Positions 25,025 to 32,774 of a stretch of 64,000 bases of DNA are shown here, in pieces; within the stretch, counting starts at the first letter, position 1, and each line of letters opens with the position of its first letter. Source of the DNA: Virgibacillus oceani (GTDB lineage: Bacteria > Bacillota > Bacilli > Bacillales > Amphibacillaceae); the NCBI RefSeq assembly GCF_014638995.1, contig NZ_BMFR01000012.1, positions 36,891 through 100,890 of the forward strand, in the 5' to 3' direction. The notes under the pieces were generated by a model that had not been told where the DNA came from, searched no databases, and was given only the letters and a program-made list of their open reading frames with translations. The position numbers and the translations under genes were made by a program.

Positions 25025-25597
25025 GTGGGAGAGAAAGAGATTTATATCCTATTCACGGATACGGGAACATTATTTACAAGATTGATAAAGTTGTACACCA
25101 AACAATCATATAATCATGTATCCATTTCTTTTTGCGATCATCTAAACGATATATACAGTTTTGGTCGTTTAAACCCTTCAAATCCTTTTGTTGGCGGATT
25201 TATCCAAGAAAAAATTGATATGGGATTGTTTGAAAAGGCAGTATGCAAAATATATAGCTGCACAGTTACAGAATCAGAATTTGAACAAATGCGCAATAAG
25301 GTTAGGCAAATAGAATTAAAGAAAGACATGTATAAATATAATTTATTCGGTCTTTTTGCAATCATTTTCAATTTAAACTTGAGTCGGAAAAATGCCTTCT
25401 TTTGTTCTCAGTTTGTTGCAACCATATTAAAGGAAAAAAGGGGTTTACTTAACAAATCACCAAATTTAATTAAACCTGGAGATTTAATGAAATTGAAACA
25501 GCTTCGTCTAATTTATCAGGGTAACCTTAGTTTGTATCCAGTTCATTCAAATGAAGACCTAATGAAAAATAATGTAGCATTACAAGTTCATGCTTGA
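25025..25597 (+). CDS. Permuted papain-like (YiiX/NlpC-P60 type) protein
   Basis: A 190-residue paralogue of the gene at 0.7-1.3 kb, with the His in SYNHVSISF (about 31) and Cys in AFFCSQFVATIL (about 128). It starts with GTG after GGAGGTTG and follows the 2TM-repeat gene by 17 bases, so it may belong to the PadR operon, unlike its solitary paralogue. Both lack a signal peptide and membrane segment. The likely activity is amide or ester hydrolysis; the substrate is unknown. Confidence 0.7.
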   Translation: MGEKEIYILFTDTGTLFTRLIKLYTKQSYNHVSISFCDHLNDIYSFGRLNPSNPFVGGFIQEKIDMGLFEKAVCKIYSCTVTESEFEQMRNKVRQIELKKDMYKYNLFGLFAIIFNLNLSRKNAFFCSQFVATILKEKRGLLNKSPNLIKPGDLMKLKQLRLIYQGNLSLYPVHSNEDLMKNNVALQVHA

Positions 25598-25605
25598 GGT
25601 AAATA

Positions 25606-25635
25606 GAGTGTGTATACGCTTAGGGATACACACTC
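25606..25635 (+). terminator. Hairpin after the second papain-like gene
   Basis: GAGTGTGTAT and ATACACACTC form a perfect 10-bp stem with a 10-base loop; it lacks a clear T run. Confidence 0.55.
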
Positions 25636-25659
25636 ACATAATTTAACCATTAGTAAGGA

Positions 25660-26142
25660 TTAAAAGCACTGGAACGCCTCAACCCTGTCTAAATCTATTC
25701 CGAAGTAGACCCACCGAAATCCGGTCCATCTAAATCCAGCTATTGAATTCCTGCCTAGGAAAACAGGGTAAAACCAAAAAGCATCTCTTCTTAGCCAAAT
25801 ATAAGTGAAGCGGAATAAACATCTTCTAATTGCTCCCGGGTCGACTGCAAAGGTTTGAAATTGCGGCTGTTCTGGCGTGAACGATGGCGGTGGAGAGGTT
25901 GGTGCATTAGCAGACTGACCTCCACCGGGAAATCCACCCCCTCCTGGACCAGGCTGCCCTCCTCCTGGAAATTGACCACTTCCTGGAAATCCTGGGAAAC
26001 CTCCTGGACCTACACCGGGAAATCCAGACGGACCACCGCCAGGGAACCCTGATTGTCCCCCGCCTGGAAATTGGTTATTAGGAAAACCGGGAATGTTAAA
26101 TTGTCTCTCATCTTCATAATATGGGTATTGATCATAATTCAT
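25660..26142 (-). CDS. Gly/Pro/Phe-rich protein with aromatic C-terminus
   Basis: A 160-residue protein in two parts. Residues about 18-95 are low-complexity repeats of GFPGGG type (collagen-like in composition but without a strict G-x-y register). The last 55 residues are rich in Trp, Phe, Tyr and Arg, with spaced Cys, ending FGIDLDRVEAFQCF. Similar proteins with this conserved C-terminus are found in spore-forming Bacillaceae and often suspected of a spore-surface role, but I cannot assign one. The start has CGAGGGAGG. Confidence 0.6.
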   Translation of the reverse strand: MNYDQYPYYEDERQFNIPGFPNNQFPGGGQSGFPGGGPSGFPGVGPGGFPGFPGSGQFPGGGQPGPGGGGFPGGGQSANAPTSPPPSFTPEQPQFQTFAVDPGAIRRCLFRFTYIWLRRDAFWFYPVFLGRNSIAGFRWTGFRWVYFGIDLDRVEAFQCF

Positions 26143-26271
26143 TTGAAAAACTTCCTCCCTCGAAAAATCCTTCTCTTCACTATATGGTTATTCGTCTATT
26201 GTGGTATGGGCACTTGACCGAATAATTATCAATGGAATAAGGGGATAGTAATCATATGGAGGTGAAAGTTC

Positions 26272-26709
26272 TTGAATAAATTACTTATACTTATACTTTT
26301 TCTTTCTGCAATTTCTTTTAACGGAGTAGAAATTAGTGCACAATCATTTATTCAATGTCCAAAGTCAGGTGAACTTGTAAAAGTCCCAGCAAAGGATAAA
26401 ACAGAATTTCTTGATGCATTAAAGAAATTAGTTCCCAAAATCTACGAGCAAGGTGATTATGCAGAGATGTACACCGAATGGGAGGTAAAAGCAGCCGTTC
26501 CTTTTCCAAATACCGTCAATAATAAAAAGAACGAGGTATATTATGAAATGGCCAAGAATTTTTGTGGAAAGGAAGTTGCGGATAAGTCATGGTTAGCAAG
26601 ATTCTATTTTCCTAAATGGGAAGGAAAAAGCGCAAGTGCGTTAGAAGGACAAATTTTCGCGGCCAAAAGTAAGGAAAAGGGCTGGTTTGTGTGGTTTAGG
26701 TATCATTAA
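26272..26709 (+). CDS. Secreted protein of unknown function
   Basis: A 145-residue protein with an N-terminal signal peptide (NKLLILILFLSAISFNGVEISA, probable cleavage after ISA near 23). The mature part is charged, with two Cys and several Trp. Start TTG with GGAGGTGAAAG. I recognise no domain. It stands alone upstream of the second leader element; a promoter of the latter follows its stop. Confidence 0.6.
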   Translation: MNKLLILILFLSAISFNGVEISAQSFIQCPKSGELVKVPAKDKTEFLDALKKLVPKIYEQGDYAEMYTEWEVKAAVPFPNTVNNKKNEVYYEMAKNFCGKEVADKSWLARFYFPKWEGKSASALEGQIFAAKSKEKGWFVWFRYH

Positions 26710-26751
26710 ACAATTTATTTCCCTTTCAACTTTAATTGCATACAAAAACAC

Positions 26752-26780
26752 TTGCTATTATGTATTAAGCATGATAATAT
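26752..26780 (+). promoter_or_regulatory. Sigma-A-like promoter of the exporter leader
   Basis: TTGCTA (-35) and TAATAT (-10) with a 17-base spacer; transcription would start near 26787, 13 bases before the leader GGAGG, the same geometry as the hflX leader. Confidence 0.65.
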
Positions 26781-26786
26781 TGTTCT

Positions 26787-26975
26787 ACAATTTTCGAACG
26801 GAGGTTTTTAAAATGGCATTCATTAAATTCCGATTAACTACTTTGCTTGGCTAATTGAATAGCGCAAAGGCTTCTGCATGCTTGCGGAGTATTCGGGATT
26901 AGTCTGCCTTTTAAAAACTATATAAAATGTATATAAATAGGGGGAGAGCTGAGTCTTCCTCGTTTTTTGTTGTTT
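26787..26975 (+). promoter_or_regulatory. Ribosome-mediated attenuator upstream of DHA2 exporter
   Basis: The element parallels the hflX leader: CGGAGG, a 13-codon frame, a TTCTGC/GCGGAG hairpin (about 26872-26889), TTGCGGAGTA (26883-26892), the identical core CGGGATTAGTCTGCC (26894-26908), and a long-range stem pairing GTTTTTAAAA (26804-26813) with TTTTAAAAAC (26909-26918). This stem has a different sequence from its counterpart at 2.27/2.39 kb but the same pairing and position, that is, compensatory changes. Next come a possible antiterminator (CTATATA with TATATAAATAG) and a weaker GC-rich terminator (GGGGGA/TTCCTC with GU pairs) ending in TTTTTTG near 26960-26970. It very likely senses the same antibiotic class. 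Confidence 0.72.
26813..26854 (+). CDS. Macrolide-arrest leader peptide (KFR type)
   Basis: A 13-residue peptide MAFIKFRLTTLLG, ATG-started with GGAGG eight bases upstream. Residues 5-7 are Lys-Phe-Arg, again basic-X-basic at the same position as RLR in the hflX leader; residue 4 (Ile) is also shared. The peptide probably arrests ribosomes in the presence of macrolides or related drugs, controlling the exporter downstream. Confidence 0.75.
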   Translation: MAFIKFRLTTLLG

Positions 26976-27090
26976 AAGATAAATGGAATATTTATCCATA
27001 ACAAGGGCGGATTTATGATATCCCTTACTACCGCAAACTGAGGCAAAGTCATATTTTTAAAATCAAAAGTGATTTAAGGGGTACGAATGT

Positions 27091-28572
27091 ATGACAAATG
27101 ATAATCAAACGAAATATGAATATTTAGCGGAAGATCCAAATGTTAAAGTGATGCCAATAATGATTTCATTAATGATTGGTGCATTTTTTGCAATCTTAAA
27201 TGAAACGTTATTGAATATTGCCCTTACAACATTAATGGAACAATTCAATATTTCTGTCACGACTGTTCAATGGATGGCAACTGGATTTATGTTAATGATG
27301 GGGATTGTAATTCCGGCGTCAGCCCTGTTATTGCAATGGTTTACTACAAGACAGTTATTTTTAGGGACGATGGCTGTTTTTTCAGTCGGAACGATAATTT
27401 GTGCAGTTGCACCTACATTTCCGATTTTATTAGCCGGTCGATTAGTACAGGCGATTGGGACCGGACTCTTAATTCCAATTATTTTTAATGTATTTTTACT
27501 TATTTACCCGCCGCATAGGCGTGGAAAGGTAATGGGGCTTGTTGGTCTTGTTATTATGTTTGCGCCAGCAATCGGACCGACGCTTTCAGGAGTTATTGTG
27601 GAGCATTTAGGATGGCGTTATTTATTTATCACGGTAATCCCGTTTGCAGTATTCTCAATTGCGTTTGCATATAAATATCTAATCAATGTATCAGAGGTTA
27701 CAAAACCTAAAATAGACATACTATCACTTGTGTATTCAACAATTGGATTTGGCAGCGTTGTATATGGATTCAGCTCTGCGGGTCAAAGCGAGGCCGGGTT
27801 TCTTAATCCGAATGCTTATATTCCGATAATAATAGGATTCGTTGGGATTTTGTTATTTACAATCCGGCAGTTAAGACTGGATGAACCAATTATGAATCTG
27901 AGGGTTTTCAAATTTCCAATGTATACACATGCGGTAATTATGTTTTTAATTATTATCATGGCTATGTTTGCATCGGAAATTATTTTGCCTATTTATATGC
28001 AAGGGCCGTTAGCATTGACAGCTGCGACAGCAGGATTGGTACTGCTTCCTGGAAGTATTTTGAACGGACTAATGTCACCAGTAATGGGCTCCCTTTTTGA
28101 TAAATATGGACCAAAAGTAATGATGGTTCCTGCAACAATTGTGTTAAGTGGTACGATGTTTATGATGAGTCGATTGGATATGAATACACCATTTTGGGTA
28201 GTCATCGTTGGATACATTTTATTGATGCTATCTGTTTCGGCAATTATGATGCCAGCAGAGACGAATGGGTTAAACCAATTGCCTAAACATTTATATCCAC
28301 ATGGAACTGCTGTTATGACAACACTGCAGCCTGTCGCTGGTGCTATTGGTGTATCAGTATTCATTAGTATCATGAGTGCAAAACAAAAGAGCTATTTGGA
28401 TAAAGCTTCTGAACCAACCGACCCGATAACAATAAGCGAGGCGCTTGTATCGGGTGTAGAGCTTGTCTATTTTATCACATTTGGTATATCGGCGATCGCA
28501 TTTATCATGTCATTGTTTGTTTATCGGGCGGTGGCAAAGGGAGAAGGGGAATTATCAACAGAGGATGAATAA
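27091..28572 (+). CDS. MFS multidrug exporter, DHA2 (LmrB/EmrB type)
   Basis: A 493-residue protein with 14 predicted helices. The DHA2 features are ILNETLLNIAL in TM1, QWMATGFML, a motif A region after TM2, and motif C GLVIMFAPAIGPTLSGVIVEHLGWRYLF in TM5. The closest relatives I recall are the lincomycin exporter LmrB and MdtP-like proteins of Bacillus, which export drugs by proton antiport. A typical AAGGGGT site precedes the ATG by about eight bases. It lies behind a leader-attenuator that is a paralogue of the hflX-mph leader, implying induction by ribosome-targeting drugs; the exact substrate is inferred only. Confidence 0.88.
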   Translation: MTNDNQTKYEYLAEDPNVKVMPIMISLMIGAFFAILNETLLNIALTTLMEQFNISVTTVQWMATGFMLMMGIVIPASALLLQWFTTRQLFLGTMAVFSVGTIICAVAPTFPILLAGRLVQAIGTGLLIPIIFNVFLLIYPPHRRGKVMGLVGLVIMFAPAIGPTLSGVIVEHLGWRYLFITVIPFAVFSIAFAYKYLINVSEVTKPKIDILSLVYSTIGFGSVVYGFSSAGQSEAGFLNPNAYIPIIIGFVGILLFTIRQLRLDEPIMNLRVFKFPMYTHAVIMFLIIIMAMFASEIILPIYMQGPLALTAATAGLVLLPGSILNGLMSPVMGSLFDKYGPKVMMVPATIVLSGTMFMMSRLDMNTPFWVVIVGYILLMLSVSAIMMPAETNGLNQLPKHLYPHGTAVMTTLQPVAGAIGVSVFISIMSAKQKSYLDKASEPTDPITISEALVSGVELVYFITFGISAIAFIMSLFVYRAVAKGEGELSTEDE

Positions 28573-28614
28573 GAGCTTATAAGGAATGATATAAAACATT
28601 ATAGTGTTAAATGA

Positions 28615-28656
28615 ATAACAAGAGCCATTGTTCTTATGAATAGTGGCTCTTGTTAT
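28615..28656 (+). terminator. Terminator after DHA2 exporter
   Basis: ATAACAAGAGCCA and TGGCTCTTGTTAT form a perfect 13-bp stem with a 16-base loop; T run weak. Confidence 0.65.
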
Positions 28657-28800
28657 GGAAATAGTTGTTCCGAAGTATAGAATCCGCATCCCAAACGTTT
28701 AAAATCTTTCACGTTCCATGTGATGATTTGCTTAATTTCACTTATCTTAGAAATGGTGCTTAAATAAGCATCAATAAAATCTATAAAAAAATTTAAAATT
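28653..28800 (-). pseudogene. C-terminal fragment of a PIN-domain protein
   Basis: On the minus strand about 48 codons read FFIDFIDAYLSTISKIS...IITWNVKDFKRLGC and stop at TAA. The D-A-Y and T-W-N-x-K-D-F elements match the conserved C-terminal half of PIN-domain (VapC-like) RNases: an acidic DAY helix and the (T/S)-x-D/N-x-DF motif. There is no start codon or N-terminal catalytic Asp upstream, because the sequence runs into the promoter of the MerR-type gene. It is therefore a remnant of a toxin-antitoxin module or PIN-domain gene. No antitoxin is nearby. Confidence 0.55.
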
Positions 28801-28804
28801 CATA

Positions 28805-28835
28805 TTGACCCTCACGTTACGTTATGCCTTATAGT
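28805..28835 (+). promoter_or_regulatory. MerR-type promoter with 19-base spacer
   Basis: TTGACC (-35) and TATAGT (-10) are separated by 19 bases, the over-long spacer typical of MerR/Mta-activated promoters, with a partly symmetrical CCTCACGTTACGTTATGCC sequence in between. It is directly in front of the MerR-type gene, so autoregulation is expected. Confidence 0.75.
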
Positions 28836-28859
28836 AATGTTTGAAGGGAGGTTACAGCA

Positions 28860-29597
28860 ATGAAAGTTAAAGAGGTTGCAGATTTAGTTGGTATTAGTGT
28901 GCGCACACTGCATCATTATGATGAAATTGGGTTGTTAATTCCGGAAGAGACAACTGAATCAGGATATCGGCTATACTCTAATAATGACCTTGAGACATTA
29001 CAACAGATACTGTTTTTTAAAGAACTTGGCTTCCCTTTGAAAAAAATAAAGGAAATTATCAGCAGTCCGTCATTTGATCGGGAAGAGGCTTTAACGTTAC
29101 ATCGAAAAATGTTGCTTGAAAAAAGGAGCCGCCTCGATATAATGATTTCGACAATTGATAAAACAATCAAACACTCGAAAGGGGAAATTAATATGTCAGA
29201 TAAAGAAAAATTTGAAGGCTTTGACTTTAGCCATAACCCATATGAACAAGAAGCACGTGAACGCTGGGGGGATAAAGCTGTTGACGAATCAAATGCAAAA
29301 ATGAACAGCATGTCTAAAGCTGAGAAAAAAGCTTTTGAAGATGAGTTTAATGGTATTTATCGAAAGTTAGCTGAGATTCGCCATGAGGCACCAGGTTCAG
29401 AATTGGCACAAGAAGGAATTAAAGTATGGTACGATTTCCTGAACAGAATGGGGAACTATTCACTTGATGCGTTCAAAGGACTTGGCCAAATGTATGTCGA
29501 TGATGAACGTTTCACCAAAAACATCGATCAATTCGGTGAAGGGTTGGCAGAATTTATGCGTGATGCAATGGCAGTTTATGCTGAAAGGAATAAATAA
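28860..29597 (+). CDS. MerR family regulator with TipAS domain (Mta/TipAL-like)
   Basis: A 245-residue regulator. Residues 1-70 form a MerR winged helix (MKVKEVADLVGISVRTLHHYDEIGLL), followed by a coiled-coil helix (about 75-107) and a TipAS effector domain (about 112-243), the ligand-binding fold that recognises thiopeptides and other drugs. Bacillus Mta of the same layout activates the multidrug exporter genes bmr and blt as well as itself. Here a DHA2 exporter gene lies just upstream on the same strand, separated by a terminator and a PIN remnant, so the neighbour may or may not be a target. A GGGAGG site and a MerR-type promoter support the start. Confidence 0.9.
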   Translation: MKVKEVADLVGISVRTLHHYDEIGLLIPEETTESGYRLYSNNDLETLQQILFFKELGFPLKKIKEIISSPSFDREEALTLHRKMLLEKRSRLDIMISTIDKTIKHSKGEINMSDKEKFEGFDFSHNPYEQEARERWGDKAVDESNAKMNSMSKAEKKAFEDEFNGIYRKLAEIRHEAPGSELAQEGIKVWYDFLNRMGNYSLDAFKGLGQMYVDDERFTKNIDQFGEGLAEFMRDAMAVYAERNK

Positions 29598-29601
29598 ATA
29601 A

Positions 29602-29638
29602 AAAAACCAGCTCTTGTCCGATACAAGAGCTGGTTTTT
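29602..29638. terminator. Bidirectional terminator
   Basis: AAAAACCAGCTCTTGT and ACAAGAGCTGGTTTTT form a perfect 16-bp stem with CCGAT loop between convergent genes. Confidence 0.9.
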
Positions 29639-29655
29639 CAAAGAGTAAGGATTTC

Positions 29656-31143
29656 TTAGTTAATCCCTCTCATAAACGTATGAATTTTCTTCGATGCTGC
29701 AAATAGGATTACTCCTAATAGGATGGATACTCCACCAATAACACCGAAATATAAAATTTCTGTATCTGGTGAATACAATTTTACAATTTGTGCGTTAATT
29801 GCTTGTGCAGATGCATTTGATAGAAACCAAAGACTCATCGTTTGTGCTGAAAATGCAGAAGGTGCTAGTTTTGTTGTTGCTGATAATCCGACTGGTGATA
29901 AGCATAATTCTCCTAGAACAACCAAGAAAAAGCTAAGCACTAACCATAATGGGTTAACAAGTGTGTCAGTTCCATTAATGGCAGCAGGCAGGATCATAAC
30001 GATAAAAGATAGACCTGCAAAGAACAATCCTAGTGAGAATTTTTTCGGTGTTGATGGCTGGCTTTTGCCTAATTTGATCCAAAGCCAAGCAAATACTGGT
30101 GCCAAAAATACAATAAACAATGGATTTAATGATTGGAACCATGAAGATTGCAGTTCAAATCCCGCTAAGCTAAGATTTGTTCGTTCTTCTGCATACAGTG
30201 CTAAGATAATGGAACCTTGTTCTTGGATTGCCCAGAACATGATAGCTGCGATAAACATTGGTATATATGCAAGCAGGCGTGAACGCTCTACATCGGTTGT
30301 TTTATTACTTCGATACATGACAATGAAGTAGGCAGTTGGAATAATGATACCAAGTATACTGATAATCATTGTAAATACGTTTATTGTCATGATACCGGTC
30401 GGGATGGTAAGTGCACCAATAATAATAATGATGACGGCTCCAATTCCAAATCGAGTGAAAACAGTCTTTCTTTCACCCTTAGTAAGTGGATTTGGAACGG
30501 TTGATCCCGCAGAACCAAGGTATTTTCCTTTGGTAAAGATAAACACGATTAGTCCAAGAAACATTCCAATTGCGGCTAGACTAAATCCTAAGTGAAAGTT
30601 ATATTCTTGTCCAACAGTTCCGACAATTAATGGTGCAATAAGAGCACCTAGGTTTATTCCCATATAAAAGATACTGAAGCCCGAGTCTCTTCGTGGGTCT
30701 TCTTTACTGTATAAATCCCCAACAACATTTGATACGTTAGGTTTTAATAGTCCTGTACCAAGAACAATCAATGCCATAGATACGAATAGTCCGGTGATAC
30801 TTCCTGGCAGTGCAAGTACAATATGTCCGAACATGATTAGTACTCCACCATAAAAAACAGTACGGGTACCGCCTAGTAATCGGTCGGAGATCCATCCGCC
30901 GATAATACCTGACATATATACAAGTGATCCATATATTGCCATAATTGACATTGCCTTCCCCTGATCAATTCCAAGGCCGCCCTCTGACAGCTCATAATAC
31001 ATGTAGTATAGGAGAATTGCACGCATTCCATAATAAGAAAAGCGCTCCCAAAATTCTGTGAAAAAGAGTGTGAATAACCCTTTAGGATGTCCAAAGAACC
31101 CCTTCTGTGGAATACTCCGAAAATTCTGATTATCATTCTTCAT
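29656..31143 (-). CDS. POT family di/tripeptide:proton symporter (DtpT-like)
   Basis: A 495-residue transporter with about 14 helices. The PTR2 signature with the proton-coupling ExxER motif, TEFWERFSYYGMRAIL, lies in TM1, and the second family signature region GINLGALIAPLIVG follows. POT proteins take up di- and tripeptides. I start at the Met seven residues into the longest frame because GGAGGGG precedes it by six bases. It is a single gene. Confidence 0.9.
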   Translation of the reverse strand: MKNDNQNFRSIPQKGFFGHPKGLFTLFFTEFWERFSYYGMRAILLYYMYYELSEGGLGIDQGKAMSIMAIYGSLVYMSGIIGGWISDRLLGGTRTVFYGGVLIMFGHIVLALPGSITGLFVSMALIVLGTGLLKPNVSNVVGDLYSKEDPRRDSGFSIFYMGINLGALIAPLIVGTVGQEYNFHLGFSLAAIGMFLGLIVFIFTKGKYLGSAGSTVPNPLTKGERKTVFTRFGIGAVIIIIIGALTIPTGIMTINVFTMIISILGIIIPTAYFIVMYRSNKTTDVERSRLLAYIPMFIAAIMFWAIQEQGSIILALYAEERTNLSLAGFELQSSWFQSLNPLFIVFLAPVFAWLWIKLGKSQPSTPKKFSLGLFFAGLSFIVMILPAAINGTDTLVNPLWLVLSFFLVVLGELCLSPVGLSATTKLAPSAFSAQTMSLWFLSNASAQAINAQIVKLYSPDTEILYFGVIGGVSILLGVILFAASKKIHTFMRGIN

Positions 31144-31277
31144 GTTGTCCCCTCCTTGAGTCACAAAGAAAAGTATACTAAATTATTGGCGCTTTGAAAA
31201 GTTATTTATTTCTTAAAATAGCTCCAATAGACGGAATATTTAGTTTTATGATTAGGATACTATCATATAAATGTAAA

Positions 31278-31307
31278 AATCCAGCATTGATTAATCAATG
31301 CTGGATT
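31278..31307. terminator. Perfect 30-base palindrome
   Basis: AATCCAGCATTGATT is followed directly by its reverse complement. It could terminate transcription leftward or rightward, though no T run follows; it sits at the left boundary of the intron remnant. Confidence 0.55.
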
Positions 31308-31640
31308 CCATTTATGATTTATTTCACAAACGTGTATTCAAATCAAATTTTTCAATAATACCGAGGAAAAAAGCTAGATCACGGAAGAAAGTTAAAACAA
31401 AGTATAAGAATCTCATTCAATGCAGAGTTAAGAAAGGAAAAGCGTGTGAATGGGCAAACACATATTGGCGAGTAGCTAAAAACTCAATCTTACAAAAAGC
31501 CCCTGATGACCAGTATTGGTCAAAACAAGGGCTAAAGGTCTATTTTATAGACATCAAACTTTACGTTGAACTTAGATGAAATTGCCGTATACGGGACCGT
31601 ACGTACGGGGACGGGGGATAATCACCTCCCCTGTCTCAAT
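31308..31640 (+). mobile_element. Remnant of a group II intron (maturase tail and domain V)
   Basis: The reading frame ending at 31579 contains CEWANTYWRVAKNSILQKAPDDQYW, matching the C-terminal HNH/maturase end of group II intron reverse transcriptases (YWRIANSPILQRxLxNxYW pattern). The RT domain is absent. Just after the frame, GCCGTATACGGG...CCGTACGTACGG (31584-31608) resembles intron domain V, but the catalytic AGC triad is altered and the partner end lacks GGTTC. This is a dead 3' fragment next to a tRNA gene. Confidence 0.65.
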
Positions 31641-31644
31641 TTAA

Positions 31645-31717
31645 TGGAGCATAGCGGGCTCGAACCGCTGACCTCTTCGCTGCCAGCGAAGCGCTCTCCC
31701 AGCTGAGCTAATGCCCC
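31645..31717 (-). tRNA. tRNA-Ala (GGC)
   Basis: The minus strand gives a complete cloverleaf of 73 bases: acceptor GGGGCAT/ATGCTCC (one G-U), D arm GCTC...GAGC, anticodon stem CTTCG/CGAAG with loop CTGGCAG (anticodon GGC, alanine), and TTCGAGC in the T loop. The 3' CCA is not encoded. It lies alone, not in an rRNA cluster. Confidence 0.95.
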
Positions 31718-31943
31718 TTGAAGTCGATACTAATTATAGTACTTATTCTGTTCTTTTTCAATAGCAATCTTATTAAACTATCTAGGTCTAAGGTTTGGTT
31801 GTAGGTAACAAGCTCATTTTTTAATAGTAAATCACACTATTTTTCACCTGAATTTCAATAAAAAAAGCGTTTGTCCATTTCAATATCAATATTTTACATA
31901 CTATATTATGTAATATCAATTTAATAGAAATGGAGGATATTTA

Positions 31944-32747
31944 ATGAAGCTTTATTTGGACCCGGGTCATGGTGGTTCAGATCCAGGTGCCGGGGGAAAT
32001 GGGTTGAAGGAAAAAGATATTACGTTAGATATTGCACTTCGAATACGGAGCATTTTGACAAACGATTATGAAAACGCAGTAGTTAGATTGAGCCGTACCA
32101 CTGATGTTTATAAAAGTCTGAGCCAACGAACAAATGATGCAAATTCTTGGGGGGCAGACTACTTTCTGTCGATTCATTGCAATGCATTTAATGGTTCTGC
32201 ACGAGGATATGAAGACTATATTTATAGCGGGTTATCCGGCTCATCAACAACAGCTAAATACCAGAAAATTATTCATGCGGAAGTCATTAAGGTTAACCAG
32301 CTAATTGATCGTGGAAGAAAATCGGCCAATTTCCATGTTCTGCGAGAATCAACTATGCCTGCGCTATTAACTGAAAATGGTTTTATTGATCATGGACATG
32401 ATGGCTCCCTGATGAAAAGTTCTTCATGGCGCCAGAAAGTTGCACAGGGTCATGTTAATGGGCTTGCAAAGGCATTTAGTCTAAAGCGTAAACAGGGTGA
32501 TTCCGGAACTATTTACAAGATAATTGCCGGATCCTTTAAGTCAAAAGAAAATGCGGATGAAAGGGCAACCTTCTTGCATTCTAAAGGAATTGAATCCTTT
32601 GTATATGCCGCCACTATTTCCGGTGAACGATGGTATCGTGTTCAGGCTGGGGCTTTTGCAAATCGGGATAATGCAGAACAACGATTGGCAAAGGTCAAGC
32701 AGGCAGGTATTAAAGATGCGTTTATAACTGTTGAAGGTGAGCCTTGA
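31944..32747 (+). CDS. N-acetylmuramoyl-L-alanine amidase, CwlC-like
   Basis: A 267-residue two-domain enzyme. The N-terminal Amidase_3 domain (about 1-178) has the zinc-binding His in DPGHGGSDPG, the second His in LSIHCNAF and the Glu in LLTENGFIDH. The C-terminal SPOR domain (about 190-265, IYKIIAGSFKSKENADER) binds denuded glycan strands. There is no signal peptide, as in CwlC, the mother-cell lysis amidase of Bacillus sporulation. It cleaves the amide between MurNAc and L-Ala. The start has a GGAGGAT site. The next gene encodes a glucosaminidase 27 bases on, so the pair is likely co-transcribed. Confidence 0.88.
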   Translation: MKLYLDPGHGGSDPGAGGNGLKEKDITLDIALRIRSILTNDYENAVVRLSRTTDVYKSLSQRTNDANSWGADYFLSIHCNAFNGSARGYEDYIYSGLSGSSTTAKYQKIIHAEVIKVNQLIDRGRKSANFHVLRESTMPALLTENGFIDHGHDGSLMKSSSWRQKVAQGHVNGLAKAFSLKRKQGDSGTIYKIIAGSFKSKENADERATFLHSKGIESFVYAATISGERWYRVQAGAFANRDNAEQRLAKVKQAGIKDAFITVEGEP

Positions 32748-32774
32748 AAGGAGAATGCGGAGGGGTATTCTATA

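Noticed and set aside
29723..30331. 202-codon plus-strand frame opposite the POT transporter
   Set aside because: Shadow of a membrane protein gene on the other strand; no ribosome binding site or protein family resemblance.
31298..31579. Apparent 93-codon gene
   Set aside because: It starts inside a perfect palindrome, has no ribosome binding site and contains only the tail of an intron maturase; treated as part of a group II intron remnant.
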